NCBI GenBank assembly: GCA_964623885.1
Contig: CAZUVM010000002.1
Span: forward strand, 1 to 43,436
DNA: 43,436 bases
From: CAZUVM01 sp964623885
GTDB lineage: Bacteria; Verrucomicrobiota; Verrucomicrobiia; Limisphaerales; UBA8199
Direction: 5' to 3'
Shown here one piece after another: positions 24,647 through 33,303 of this stretch. The notes beneath the pieces are model-generated. The model worked only from the letters and a program-made list of their open reading frames with translations. It did no database searches and was not told the origin of the DNA. Within the stretch, counting starts at the first letter, position 1, and the number at the start of each line of letters is the position of its first letter. A program made the position numbers and the translations under genes.

Positions 24647-25882
24647 ATGAACGTTCAGGCGCTGCAAAAAGCGGACCGTTGGCTGGGTGTGCCGCTTTGT
24701 GCCTTGTTGACGTTTCTCCGAAGACTTTTTGACCATTCGAGACCCGCCGTTAAGCGTCCTCGAAACCTCTTGATCATAAAACTGGCGGAACAAGGCTCGA
24801 CGGTCCTGGCATATCCCGCGTTGCGCCGCGCGGCCGAGTTGGTCGGAAGAAAGAATCTCTACTTCATCGCTTTAGAGGACAATCGGTTCGTGCTGGATGT
24901 GCTGGATGTGCTGCCGCGCGAAAACGTTATCACCGTATCAAAGAAAGGAAGACTCGCCTTTGCGCTGAGCATGCTGAAAGCCATTTGGCATCTTCGCGGA
25001 CTCAGGCTCGACGCCGCGGTCGATATGGAATTCTTTTCGCGCGGCTCGGCGGCACTGGCATACGCCAGCGGCGCCAGGATGCGAGTCGGGTTCCACTCGT
25101 TTTTCGGCGAGGGACCTTACCGCGGTGACCTGATGACGCACCGGTTGCTTTATAATCCGCATCTGCATACGAGCCAGATCTTTCTGGCGCTGGTTGAGGC
25201 CTTGCAATGTGATCCGAACCTGTTGCCAACTTTTAGCTTCAAGCCGCAGCCGGACGACAGCGAAACGCCAGAATTTGAGCCTGCCCCGGAAGAGCGAGCG
25301 ACCGTCGAAGAGATGCTCCGAGCCGAAACCGGCGGGCAAGCGCCACTGGTCCTGCTCAACGCGAATGCCAGCGATATGCTTCCGCTGCGGCGCTGGCCGC
25401 TGGATCGATACGCCGAATTGGCGCGTCGTTTGTTGGCTCGGTTCCCGGAGCTTTACGTCGCGTTTACTGGAGCGCCGGACGAGACTGCAGCCGCCATCAA
25501 ACTGGCGCAGAGTGTCGGGTCCGACCGTTGCTTCTCTTTGGCTGGCAAAACCACGCTGCGACAGTTGCTGGTGCTTTACACACTGGCCGATGTGCTGGTG
25601 ACCAACGACAGTGGGCCGGCGCACTTTGCCACGCTCACTCCCATAGATGTCGTGACGCTATTCGGTCCGGAGACCCCTGATCTGTTCGGCGCGCGAACAC
25701 CACGCAACACCGTGCTATGGGCAGGTCTCGCCTGCAGTCCCTGTGTGAGCGCATATAACAATCGGCAATCGGCGTGCCGCGATAACCGCTGCATGCAGGC
25801 CATCTCCGTGGACCAGGTGTTCGAAACCGTGTGCGATGTGTACGAAAGAAAGCGCCAACAAGTTCCCGCTATGGCGCTTTAA
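24647..25882 (+). CDS. Glycosyltransferase family 9 (heptosyltransferase-like)
   Basis: A 411-residue GT-B enzyme of the ADP-heptose:lipopolysaccharide heptosyltransferase family, acting at the cytoplasmic face of the inner membrane during lipopolysaccharide or other surface-glycan synthesis. Signs are the N-terminal Rossmann start NLLIIKLAEQGSTVLAYPAL (~40), the acceptor-side ARMRVGFHSFFGEGPY, and the donor-binding C-terminal motifs VLVTNDSGPAHFATL and VTLFGPETPDLFG (~320-345). The family-typical cysteine cluster CSPCVSAYNN ... CRDNRCMQ follows. The exact sugar and acceptor cannot be read from sequence. ATG 24647 is directly preceded by a 13-nt stretch, TATGTTTTTGGTC, that also occurs upstream of ffh (23056-23068). 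Confidence 0.85.
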   Translation: MNVQALQKADRWLGVPLCALLTFLRRLFDHSRPAVKRPRNLLIIKLAEQGSTVLAYPALRRAAELVGRKNLYFIALEDNRFVLDVLDVLPRENVITVSKKGRLAFALSMLKAIWHLRGLRLDAAVDMEFFSRGSAALAYASGARMRVGFHSFFGEGPYRGDLMTHRLLYNPHLHTSQIFLALVEALQCDPNLLPTFSFKPQPDDSETPEFEPAPEERATVEEMLRAETGGQAPLVLLNANASDMLPLRRWPLDRYAELARRLLARFPELYVAFTGAPDETAAAIKLAQSVGSDRCFSLAGKTTLRQLLVLYTLADVLVTNDSGPAHFATLTPIDVVTLFGPETPDLFGARTPRNTVLWAGLACSPCVSAYNNRQSACRDNRCMQAISVDQVFETVCDVYERKRQQVPAMAL

Positions 25883-25941
25883 AGCCAGCGCGCGCGGTCC
25901 GCGTTAGCTGCCGCCAGTCGCAACTCGCACAGGCGATTTCC

Positions 25942-27543
25942 TCACTCACAAACCCACACGGCAATAGTCTCCTTGCTGTCGAGCAACACTTGATGCGCCA
26001 CTTGTGACCAGCGGAGAGTCAGTGGCCTCGGAAATCGCTTCTCGAACTGCTGAACGAAGACATTAGCATTCGGGTCCGTTTGGGTAGGCCCCACGACCAC
26101 CAGGGCCAGCTTTGATTCCAGCCCTGTTTGCGTTGGAGTCTGCCCGTGCCACCAGACCGGCTGTTTTATCGCGCGCTTAATATAGTACGCAAACACCCAC
26201 GAAGCATCATCGTCGTTCAGCACCACAAATTGTCCGGTAGGCCCGACCAAACGGCTGGCTTCCAGGAGGGTGCTTCGTATTCCCGGCCCCTTGATCTCAC
26301 GGATGCGTAGCGCGATGTCGCGACCCAGGCCGCCGAGGGCGCATATTGCTAAGGCGAGCGCCACCACGCAATAGATTGCGCGGCTCGTATTGCGACCGAA
26401 CCGGGAAATCAAGTATTGCGCGCCGGCTCCAACGAAGAGACAAATGCCGGGTCCCAAAAACATGCAAATGCGGGGATTCTGCAGGTAAGGATATTTGTTG
26501 GCAAAAGCAGCAGCCAGGGCCAATGCCTGGGGTGCCACAAACAGCGCCCACACCCAGCGGTTGCCGCGCCGCCAATAAACGACCAGGCCTGCCAGCCATA
26601 GAATGAAGGTCAGCGTTGAACCAAAACGCTCGCCGCCAATGGGCCAGGCAAATCCGCGTCCGGTATGCGCAGTCAGTAGCCACAACGGAATATTCCACGG
26701 CTCGTGCAACGGCGGATAACCTGCCTTCCAGCAAGTGGAAAGACCGTTCGTGCGGCTCGCTTGAAGCCCGGGCCGAACATTCATTTGGTACAGCAACACC
26801 AGGCTCACCAGCGCGCAGGCAGCAAAGGCAAGCCCGGCCAGCACGTTTGGCCATCGGATCTCCTCGCTGTCATCTGAGGCGACTTTAGAAGGGAGTCTTG
26901 TCCTGATTAGACAGGCGGCCACGATCAAGCCGGCAGCACCGATGACGAATACGGACGTGTATGAGACCCAGATAAACACCGGCGCGCAAAGCGCAAGCCA
27001 CACGAGGTACCGGGCTTTGCGTCGGTCGAGCATCCATCGTAGCATCAGCCACAGCACGACCATCGCAACCAACAGATCAATCGTATATCCTTTAGTCCTC
27101 GTGCCCTCGACCACCGGGACATAGGAAACACAAAGCACCGCCAGCGCGATCCAACGCGCCATTCCACGCAACGCATCGCGGCAGATCAGCCAAAACACCC
27201 CCACGCTGCCTAGTCCAGCCAGGAACGGCGCCATCCGTGCCGCCCAGTCGCTCTGAAAAACCGAGTCGACGAATTTTGTGATCCACAGAAACAGCGGTGG
27301 TGAGACGTTAGCGTAGCTCAAAGGAGCCAATAACCCGCGATAATCGCGCTCGATGACGCTGCGCATAATACCGGCCTCATCTCCAGTGAGCTCGAAATGC
27401 ATCCCCAGGCGCGCGAATCGCCACGCCAGCCCGCAAGCAACGGCGACTAGAAACACCCAGCCCACCCTAGAAATGGCACGGGTTCTGGCATCAGTCGCCT
27501 GCGGGGGGCTCGCGGCTGTGCCAATATCATTCGTTAGCGTCAT
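25942..27543 (-). CDS. GT39/PMT-like integral membrane glycosyltransferase
   Basis: A 533-residue polytopic protein with about ten to twelve hydrophobic segments (for example VGWVFLVAVACGLAW, WVSYTSVFVIGAAGLIVAAC and AIYCVVALALAICALGG). It has the GT-C layout: an acidic TGDEAG motif (D55-E56) in the first periplasmic loop after TM1, then multiple TM helices and a soluble C-terminal region (~440-533) with VVLNDDDASWVFAYY. It would use a polyprenyl-phosphate sugar donor to glycosylate a lipid or protein on the periplasmic side. Substrates are unknown. It is convergent with the GT9 gene and starts 16 bp after the AraC-type regulator gene on the same strand, so it may be co-transcribed with the regulator. 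Confidence 0.75.
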   Translation of the reverse strand: MTLTNDIGTAASPPQATDARTRAISRVGWVFLVAVACGLAWRFARLGMHFELTGDEAGIMRSVIERDYRGLLAPLSYANVSPPLFLWITKFVDSVFQSDWAARMAPFLAGLGSVGVFWLICRDALRGMARWIALAVLCVSYVPVVEGTRTKGYTIDLLVAMVVLWLMLRWMLDRRKARYLVWLALCAPVFIWVSYTSVFVIGAAGLIVAACLIRTRLPSKVASDDSEEIRWPNVLAGLAFAACALVSLVLLYQMNVRPGLQASRTNGLSTCWKAGYPPLHEPWNIPLWLLTAHTGRGFAWPIGGERFGSTLTFILWLAGLVVYWRRGNRWVWALFVAPQALALAAAFANKYPYLQNPRICMFLGPGICLFVGAGAQYLISRFGRNTSRAIYCVVALALAICALGGLGRDIALRIREIKGPGIRSTLLEASRLVGPTGQFVVLNDDDASWVFAYYIKRAIKQPVWWHGQTPTQTGLESKLALVVVGPTQTDPNANVFVQQFEKRFPRPLTLRWSQVAHQVLLDSKETIAVWVCE

Positions 27544-27559
27544 TTTGTTCGAGATACGG

Positions 27560-28453
27560 TCACTTTACCGCGGGGCCGGATTTCAAGCTTTCGCGGTATT
27601 CAGAGGGAGCCATGCCAACATGCTGACGGAAGACGCTGTTGAAGCGGGGGATGGAGCCGAAACCAGCCGCAAACACAACCTCCGAGATGCGCAGAGAGGG
27701 ATCGACAAGAAGAGTTTTGGCCTTTTCGATGCGGATGCGGGCGACGTATTCGGTGAGCGTCATGCCGGTGGCCTTTTTAAAAAGTTTGCAGAAGTAAAAA
27801 CGGCTGACATGGACGTGCTCGATGACGTGATCCAATGTGATTGGCTCTTCGAGATGCGACTGCACGAATTGCTTGGCGCTGGTCACGGCCTCCGGTTCCG
27901 GTTCGGAACAGGCCAGGGCCTGGCGGCTGGCGACTTCCGTTACGTACTGGGCAAAAACGTTGAGCAGTTGAATGGCAGCCTGGAATCGTTCGGCATTCAG
28001 GACCGGGGTCTCGAAATAGGTCTGGCGCGCCTGCTTCAGCCAACTCGCATCGGAATCATTGCCGATCATTTTGACGATAAGTTGGAAATCGCGCTCAGTC
28101 GGTTCGCGGCGAAAGACCTGGCCGCTCATCAGAGTGGCGACGTGGTGTCCACCAACCAGGATGGGCACGGCAACCACCGTGAGGCCGGCATAGCAATAGA
28201 CTTGTTGCTGGGTCAGTTTGCGGGAGACCGAATGCTGAAGCTGGCGCTCGGTGTCGAGGCACGCGGCAGCGCTGGCGGGCGTGCAGGCAGCCAGGGAACA
28301 AAACGGGTTGCCGGAGCTGCGGAACTCCAGAGCGCTGCATGACTCCTCAGGCCCGACGAGTTTGAGGCTGACTCCTGTGGCTTTTCGAAAGGCCGCCTCG
28401 TAGAAAGGAATCACGGGCAGCCGCGCCAGATCCTCAAAAGCCACGGGCTTCAC
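27560..28453 (-). CDS. PocR-domain AraC-family transcriptional regulator
   Basis: A 297-residue DNA-binding protein with a GTG start at 28453. Residues ~20-170 match the PocR sensory domain: the Cys-containing NPFCSLAACTPASAAACLDTE, then QQVYCYAGLTVVAVPILVGG and LMSGQVFRREP. Residues ~190-290 are the AraC double helix-turn-helix (EEPITLDHVIEHVHVSRFYF, KKATGMTLTEYVARIRIEKA, RISEVVFAAGFGSIPRFNSV). It is divergent from the cytochrome-porin-bc operon (195 bp gap with two dyads), so it is a candidate regulator of that operon as well as of the downstream membrane glycosyltransferase; this is inference. Its ligand is unknown. Confidence 0.88.
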   Translation of the reverse strand: MKPVAFEDLARLPVIPFYEAAFRKATGVSLKLVGPEESCSALEFRSSGNPFCSLAACTPASAAACLDTERQLQHSVSRKLTQQQVYCYAGLTVVAVPILVGGHHVATLMSGQVFRREPTERDFQLIVKMIGNDSDASWLKQARQTYFETPVLNAERFQAAIQLLNVFAQYVTEVASRQALACSEPEPEAVTSAKQFVQSHLEEPITLDHVIEHVHVSRFYFCKLFKKATGMTLTEYVARIRIEKAKTLLVDPSLRISEVVFAAGFGSIPRFNSVFRQHVGMAPSEYRESLKSGPAVK

Positions 28454-28648
28454 TTACCAATCAGAATATAGCGCATAAGCAATGGCTGCAAATGGAATTG
28501 GCTGAGCGGGCAGCAATAGCCAATCACTAAATGCCAACCGGCAAGTAGCACCGGCTATCCACCTTGAGCTATCTACCAGGTCGTACACAGGCGCGCTGCT
28601 TGTTCTGATCGCGCCTCGAACGCGTTCGCGAAACCGATAAAAAGAACT
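28454..28648. promoter_or_regulatory. Divergent regulatory region between the PocR-AraC gene and the electron-transfer operon
   Basis: It contains an inverted repeat ATTGGCT (28497-28503) / AGCCAAT (28518-28524) spaced by 14 nt, and a perfect 12-bp palindrome CGAACGCGTTCG (28617-28628) that ends 20 bp before the first operon ATG. Both are candidate operators. A GATAAA near 28635 may be a -10-like box, but it is too close to the ATG to be convincing. Confidence 0.4.
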
Positions 28649-28984
28649 ATGAAACGACATGCTCTAATCCGCCTGCATTGGCGCCACGCCCTCGTTGCAT
28701 TTGCCGTCGTATTTGCTGCCGCCTCCCTGCTCACCGTCGCGGCCGCCGACGCAACTGCCAACAAAGACGCCAAAGAGGAAACCAAAAAAGCCGAAAAGAA
28801 AAAGCTAACTGGCGCCGAGCTTTACGCCATCCACTGCAATCGGTGTCATCCTGAGCGTTACGCCACCGAGCGCACTCCCGCACAATGGAAAACCATCATG
28901 CTTCATATGCGAGTCCGGGCCAATCTCCCGGCCCAGGAAGCCAAAACTATCATGAAGTATCTGCAGGAAGACGCCGGCAAATAG
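28649..28984 (+). CDS. Small exported monohaem cytochrome c (first gene of the electron-transfer operon)
   Basis: A 111-residue protein with an N-terminal hydrophobic segment (ALVAFAVVFAAASLLTVAAA, ~14-33) that is a signal peptide or anchor. A Lys/Glu-rich spacer (~39-53) leads to the haem-binding motif CNRCH (C63-H67). A methionine in TIMLHMRVR (M84 or M87) is the likely sixth ligand. The fold after the haem, PAQWKTIMLHM ... AKTIMKYLQED, is of the small periplasmic cytochrome type and resembles the third gene of this operon. It should shuttle electrons in the periplasm. The next gene starts 32 bp downstream. Confidence 0.8.
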   Translation: MKRHALIRLHWRHALVAFAVVFAAASLLTVAAADATANKDAKEETKKAEKKKLTGAELYAIHCNRCHPERYATERTPAQWKTIMLHMRVRANLPAQEAKTIMKYLQEDAGK

Positions 28985-29016
28985 CGAGCACATAACAATC
29001 TCTCCAGAGCTATCCC

Positions 29017-30372
29017 ATGAAAAGCCACCTGTCATTCTTACTCGGCGCCGGTCTCGCTTTGGCAGCTTGCCTCCCGGCTCGCGCCGCCGTTAGCGACGAC
29101 GAATTTAACGCATTGAAAGACCTGGTTAACAAACAAGGTCAGCGCCTGGATCAGTTGGAAAAAACCCACGAGCAGGATCAACAAAAGATCCAGGAAAATC
29201 AAAAGGTCCACGATCAGGACCAGCAGGAAATCCAACGCCTCAAAGAGCAAATGCAGCAGACCCAAAAGACGGCTGCCGACGCTCAGCAAAAAGCCGAAGC
29301 CGCCGCCCAGGTCCAGCCGGTCGCCGCGGTTGCCCCTCCGGACGCCACGCACAATTTTACCATGGTCGGCGACGCCGAAATCCAGTTCGGCAAAATCGAC
29401 GGTTCGCACAGCGCCTTTGGGCTGGCTGACTTTGCGCCCATTTTCCTCTTCCGCGCGCGCGATAACATCCTGTTCGAAGCGGGATTCGATATGAATCTAT
29501 CCAACGGCGGTTCTCCGCCAGCCCACGATTCCGGTGTGACGACCGCGATCGACATCAGCTTTGCGCAACTCGATTATCTGCTTAATGATTACGTGACCTT
29601 CGTCGGCGGCTATATGCTGCTGCCGCTGGGGACGTACAGTGAGCGCGGCGCCGGTTGGTTGAACAAAATCATCACGGACCCAATGAGCCGCGACATTCTT
29701 CCCGGCGCCGGCGCTGGAATCCAGTTCCGTGGCGCCATACCCATCTTCACTGGCGGCCAGTCTCTGACTTATGCGGTTTACGGCGCCAATGGCCCTGGTT
29801 CCGCTGACGGCACCGGCAACCACGACCAACTCGATCTCGGCGGCAACGTCGGCTTCAAAAACGACGGCACCTTCGGCAATCTCCACGCCTCCCCCAGCGG
29901 CGGCGGGCGTATCGGGTGGTTCTATCCCTGGAAGGCCCATTATGACGTCGAACTCGGCCTTTCCGGACAAACCGGCACCTGGGACGACATGGATCGCCGC
30001 CTGTGGTCCGCCGCAGTGCTCGATGCGGCGGTTCATATCGGCCCCTACATCGAACTCAAAGGTGAATACATGCGCTCCTGGGTTCAGACCGATGATATCG
30101 GCACTTTCGACCAACGAGGTGGTTGGATCCAGGCCGGCTACAAGCTCGCCGGGCTCAACCTCGACCTGCCGCTCATCAACAATCTCGAACTCCTCGGCCG
30201 CTATGACAATTTCAACGACGGCCTGGGCACGCACGCCGATCGCTACACTCTTGGTTACGTCTATTACTTCAGCAACACGCTCCTCTTTAAGGGCGACTAC
30301 GGATTCCGGAGCAGCAACGCCGATGAACTGAACCACAACGAGCTGCTGTTCCAAGTCTCCTACGGGTTCTAG
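29017..30372 (+). CDS. Outer-membrane porin with N-terminal coiled coil
   Basis: A 451-residue exported protein with a signal peptide (1-~24, ending ARA). Residues ~27-98 form a coiled coil with a tandem 14-residue repeat (HEQDQQKIQENQKV / HDQDQQEIQRLKEQ, 51-78). A Pro/Ala linker follows, then ~340 residues of alternating aromatic/polar beta strands ending in the aromatic LLFQVSYGF, the usual C-terminal signal of an outer-membrane barrel. It is similar in style to phosphate-selective or carboxylate porins, with the coil probably reaching to the peptidoglycan. It has no CxxCH or CxxC. Its position between two cytochrome genes makes a porin-cytochrome conduit possible; that is inference, and uptake of a small substrate is the simpler alternative. 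Confidence 0.78.
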   Translation: MKSHLSFLLGAGLALAACLPARAAVSDDEFNALKDLVNKQGQRLDQLEKTHEQDQQKIQENQKVHDQDQQEIQRLKEQMQQTQKTAADAQQKAEAAAQVQPVAAVAPPDATHNFTMVGDAEIQFGKIDGSHSAFGLADFAPIFLFRARDNILFEAGFDMNLSNGGSPPAHDSGVTTAIDISFAQLDYLLNDYVTFVGGYMLLPLGTYSERGAGWLNKIITDPMSRDILPGAGAGIQFRGAIPIFTGGQSLTYAVYGANGPGSADGTGNHDQLDLGGNVGFKNDGTFGNLHASPSGGGRIGWFYPWKAHYDVELGLSGQTGTWDDMDRRLWSAAVLDAAVHIGPYIELKGEYMRSWVQTDDIGTFDQRGGWIQAGYKLAGLNLDLPLINNLELLGRYDNFNDGLGTHADRYTLGYVYYFSNTLLFKGDYGFRSSNADELNHNELLFQVSYGF

Positions 30373-30407
30373 GCAAATCGACTGGATCAAAACACAGATC
30401 AAATCAA

Positions 30408-30878
30408 ATGAAAACCATCACTCTTCCAACATTGGTGTCGCTGACCCTTGTGCTCGGCGCGGGTGGAATAACCGGTGCGCGCGCCGCCGATGACCAACTC
30501 GACCCGGAAACCAAAGCCCGCATCGAGCGCTTCGAAAAAGGCCCGGCGACAGTCGACGTTTCCAAGTACCCGGATTCGATCAAGGAGGACTACGAAGTCT
30601 TCTCCCAGAAATGCTCGCAGTGCCACAAGCTCAGCCGGCCTATTAATTCCGACTATGCGCTGCCTGACGAGTGGTCGCGCTATATCAAACGCATGATGCA
30701 CAAGCCCGGCAGCGGCATCAGCTCCGGTGAAGGCAAAAAGATCTACGACTTCCTCGTATACGATTCCAGCATCCGGAAAAAAGCGATGGTCGATACTAAA
30801 CTCGCCAAAGCTTCGCCGGAAGACAAGACCGCCAACGAGGCCAAAATTAAGGAAATTCACGAAAAAAACGACAAATAA
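30408..30878 (+). CDS. Small exported cytochrome c
   Basis: A 156-residue protein with a signal peptide (1-~26, ...GARA). The haem motif is CSQCH (C69-H73), followed by KLSRPINSDYALPDEWSRYI and KRMMHKPGSG, where M96 or M97 probably ligates the iron. A highly charged C-terminal tail follows (~125-156, many Lys/Glu). It resembles the first cytochrome of the operon in the order CxxCH, Trp, paired Met. It is a probable periplasmic electron carrier to or from the bc-type complex encoded downstream. It lies 35 bp after the porin and 13 bp before the flavoprotein gene. Confidence 0.8.
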   Translation: MKTITLPTLVSLTLVLGAGGITGARAADDQLDPETKARIERFEKGPATVDVSKYPDSIKEDYEVFSQKCSQCHKLSRPINSDYALPDEWSRYIKRMMHKPGSGISSGEGKKIYDFLVYDSSIRKKAMVDTKLAKASPEDKTANEAKIKEIHEKNDK

Positions 30879-30891
30879 ACCCGCGTAGTCA

Positions 30892-32817
30892 ATGCCTGCG
30901 GTTTATCCAGTCGAAATCCCGGACGTGAGCTACTTTGAGCGGCAGGTCGCTTGCCGCGCCGGATGCCCCGTCCACACGGATTCCGGCGGCTACGTGCAGG
31001 CCATCGCGCAGGGCCGCTACGAGGATGCTTATATCATCGCTCGGCGGCCCAATCCCTTCGCCTCCATCTGCGGCCGCGTCTGCGCTGCCCCGTGCGAAGC
31101 CAAGTGCCGGCGCGGGGCGTTGGACTCCGCTGTCTCAATCCGCGCTCTGAAACGTTTCGTTTGCGAGAAGTTTGGTGTTGAATCCGAAGCCTTCGACCTC
31201 GGCCGCGTCTATCCTCAATTGCTTGAAAAGGGACGCCAGGATCTCGGCAGGCAACGCAAGGTCGCGATCATCGGCGCCGGCCCGGCGGGCCTGTCTTGCG
31301 CCCATGAACTGGCCCTGCTCGGCTTCTCGCCCACGGTTTTCGAGGCCCAGGAAGTCGGCGGTGGTATGTTAGTGCTAGGCGTGCCCGAATACAGGCTGCC
31401 GCGCGATATTATCCAGGCCGAAATCGCTGCCATTGAATCCCTCGGGGTTGAAATCCGTCTCGGCCAACGTCTCGGCCGGGACTTCATGCTCGCGGATCTC
31501 AAAGCGCAGGGGTTTGAAGCCATATTCCTGGGCATCGGCGCCCATAAAAGCCGCGACCTTGCCATTCCTGGCGTGGAGTACGACGGCGTCCTGCGCGCGA
31601 TCGAATTCCTGCTCAACATCAATCTTGGATTCCGCGTCACACTCGGCCGCAAGGTGGTTGTCATCGGCGGCGGTAACGTGGCTTTCGACGTGGCTCGTTC
31701 GGTAGTGCGCCAGTCCGAGCATTTGGCCGGCATGAGCGAAGCCGAATTGCGAACGGCCCTGCACCAGGCCGCCTCTGCGCTGGAACAATTGACCGCTCGT
31801 GAACCCGAAGCGCCGGACGAAGTCCGCCTTGCGCTCGACGTGGCCCGCGAAGCCATCCGCAAGGGCGTGCCCGAGGTTCATATGTACTGCCTGGAAAACC
31901 TCGACGAAATCCCCGCCGCTCGCGAGGAGATCGAAGAAGCCGAACTGGAAGGCATTCGCCTCCACACGCGGTTCGGCCCCAAACGAGTCGTGGGCAACGA
32001 GGACGGCAAAGTCTCCGGTATCGAGCTCATCAAATGCAGCCGTGTGTTCGATGAGAAGCGCCGGTTCAGCCCGCAGTTCGTCGATGGCAGCGAAGAGATT
32101 GTTCCTTGCGACACGGTGGTGCTGGCCATCGGCCAGGCGGCTGATCTGTCCTGGATCCGTCCTGAAGATGGCCTCAAAGTGACGCCGCGCGGGACGTTGC
32201 AAACGGACGCCGAAACACTTGCCACTTCGCGCCCGGACGTGTTTGCCGGCGGCGATGTTGCCTTCGGCCCCCGCCTGATTATTACCGCGGTCGCCGAAGG
32301 GCAGCGCGCGGCCCGTTCCATTGCTAAATTTCTCACCGGAAGCGTGCCCGAACCGCCGCGCCAGGCACGCGTGACCTCTTATCCGACTCAAACGTATCGC
32401 ATGCCCTCGGACTACGAGAAGCTCCTGCGCCAACTTCCCCCCGTCGTTCCGGTCGACCGCCGCATCGGCATCGCCGAAGTCGAGCAGGTCTATCCGCAGC
32501 CGGCGGCGACCGCGCAGGGTTTGCGCTGTTTGCAATGTCATATCAGCCCTATCTTTGACGGCGACAAATGCATCCTTTGCGGCGGGTGCGCTGACATTTG
32601 CCCCGAGAGCTGCCTGCGTCTCGTGGACGTGTTATCGGTCCGTGGCAATGAAAAGTTGCAGGCAGCCCTGCTTGCCCGTTACGGCCGCCTGCCCGAACCT
32701 GGCGAACAGGGCGGCATCATCAAAGACGAAACTCGCTGCATCCGGTGCGGTTTGTGCGCTGTTCGTTGTCCCACCGGCGCCATCACCATGGAACGCGTGG
32801 AATTTGTTCCCGCATGA
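30892..32817 (+). CDS. GltD/NfnB-like FAD- and NAD(P)-binding oxidoreductase with N- and C-terminal iron-sulfur clusters
   Basis: A 641-residue cytoplasmic protein without a signal peptide. Cysteines at 21, 25, 60, 64, 68 and 72 form the N-terminal [4Fe-4S] region seen in the glutamate synthase small subunit and NfnB. An FAD site VAIIGAGPAGLSCAHE (~124) and a second nucleotide site VVVIGGGNVAFDVARSV (~255) follow, then TLATSRPDVFAGGDVAFGP, which closes the FAD fold. The C-terminus adds two ferredoxin-type clusters, C560-C563-C566-C570 and C616-C619-C622-C626. Encoded directly before Rieske and cytochrome b genes, it is most likely a peripheral NAD(P)H-linked subunit of that complex; related gene sets are known from anammox planctomycetes. 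The direction of electron flow cannot be read from sequence. Confidence 0.87.
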   Translation: MPAVYPVEIPDVSYFERQVACRAGCPVHTDSGGYVQAIAQGRYEDAYIIARRPNPFASICGRVCAAPCEAKCRRGALDSAVSIRALKRFVCEKFGVESEAFDLGRVYPQLLEKGRQDLGRQRKVAIIGAGPAGLSCAHELALLGFSPTVFEAQEVGGGMLVLGVPEYRLPRDIIQAEIAAIESLGVEIRLGQRLGRDFMLADLKAQGFEAIFLGIGAHKSRDLAIPGVEYDGVLRAIEFLLNINLGFRVTLGRKVVVIGGGNVAFDVARSVVRQSEHLAGMSEAELRTALHQAASALEQLTAREPEAPDEVRLALDVAREAIRKGVPEVHMYCLENLDEIPAAREEIEEAELEGIRLHTRFGPKRVVGNEDGKVSGIELIKCSRVFDEKRRFSPQFVDGSEEIVPCDTVVLAIGQAADLSWIRPEDGLKVTPRGTLQTDAETLATSRPDVFAGGDVAFGPRLIITAVAEGQRAARSIAKFLTGSVPEPPRQARVTSYPTQTYRMPSDYEKLLRQLPPVVPVDRRIGIAEVEQVYPQPAATAQGLRCLQCHISPIFDGDKCILCGGCADICPESCLRLVDVLSVRGNEKLQAALLARYGRLPEPGEQGGIIKDETRCIRCGLCAVRCPTGAITMERVEFVPA

Positions 32818-32838
32818 AAAAGACGCAAATCCGAGGCC

Positions 32839-33303
32839 ATGACTTCCTTACCTGACAAACAAATCGAACGCCGCTCCTTTCTATCTCTCTCGCTCGGCTG
32901 GTGCTCGGCGGTTTTCGCGCTCGGCGCCTCGCTCGCCGCCGCAGGCCGCTTTCTTGTTCCTAACGTGCTCTACGAGCCGGACCGCCGTTTCAAGGCGCTC
33001 AAGCCGGAAGATTACGCTGAAGGTCCAACCTTTATGCCCAACCTGCGCGTTTTTCTGTTCCGCAAAGGCAACAGTTTCCGCGCCGCTTCGGCCGTTTGCA
33101 CGCATCTCGGCTGCACCGTGAACCTCGCCGGTGAAGGGTTCCACTGCCCCTGCCATGGCAGTGTTTTCGACGGCTCCGGCTCGGTCCTCAGCGGCCCGGC
33201 TCCTTCGCCGCTAACCTGGTTTGAACTGACCCTCAGCCGCGATGGCCACGTCGTGATCGATACCTCGCAATCAGTCAAACCCGACAAATACCTGGTCGTT
33301 TGA
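32839..33303 (+). CDS. Rieske iron-sulfur protein of a cytochrome bc-type complex
   Basis: A 154-residue protein with one N-terminal membrane segment (FLSLSLGWCSAVFALGASLAAA) preceded by twin arginines (RRSFLS), typical of Tat-inserted Rieske anchors. The [2Fe-2S] binding boxes are CTHLGC (C87, H89; C92) and CPCHG (C103, H106; C105), including the two disulfide cysteines. The protein oxidises quinol together with cytochrome b. It is 21 bp after the flavoprotein gene, and its stop overlaps the TTG start of cytochrome b (TTGA). Confidence 0.95.
   Translation: MTSLPDKQIERRSFLSLSLGWCSAVFALGASLAAAGRFLVPNVLYEPDRRFKALKPEDYAEGPTFMPNLRVFLFRKGNSFRAASAVCTHLGCTVNLAGEGFHCPCHGSVFDGSGSVLSGPAPSPLTWFELTLSRDGHVVIDTSQSVKPDKYLVV

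Noticed and set aside
29497..30402. Minus-strand ORF (301 codons) opposite the porin
   Set aside because: The translation is repetitive and Val/Ile/Ala/Glu-rich, as expected for antisense of this codon usage; the porin frame has a signal peptide and terminal aromatic residue.
31375..32541. Long minus-strand ORF (388 codons) antisense to the flavoprotein gene
   Set aside because: It is the shadow of a GC-rich gene with strong family motifs on the plus strand; its own translation has no domain or signal.
32527..32541. CLQCH in the flavoprotein as a haem-binding site
   Set aside because: The protein is cytoplasmic, and RCLQC is the usual iron-sulfur cysteine pattern of the GltD family; the following His is incidental.
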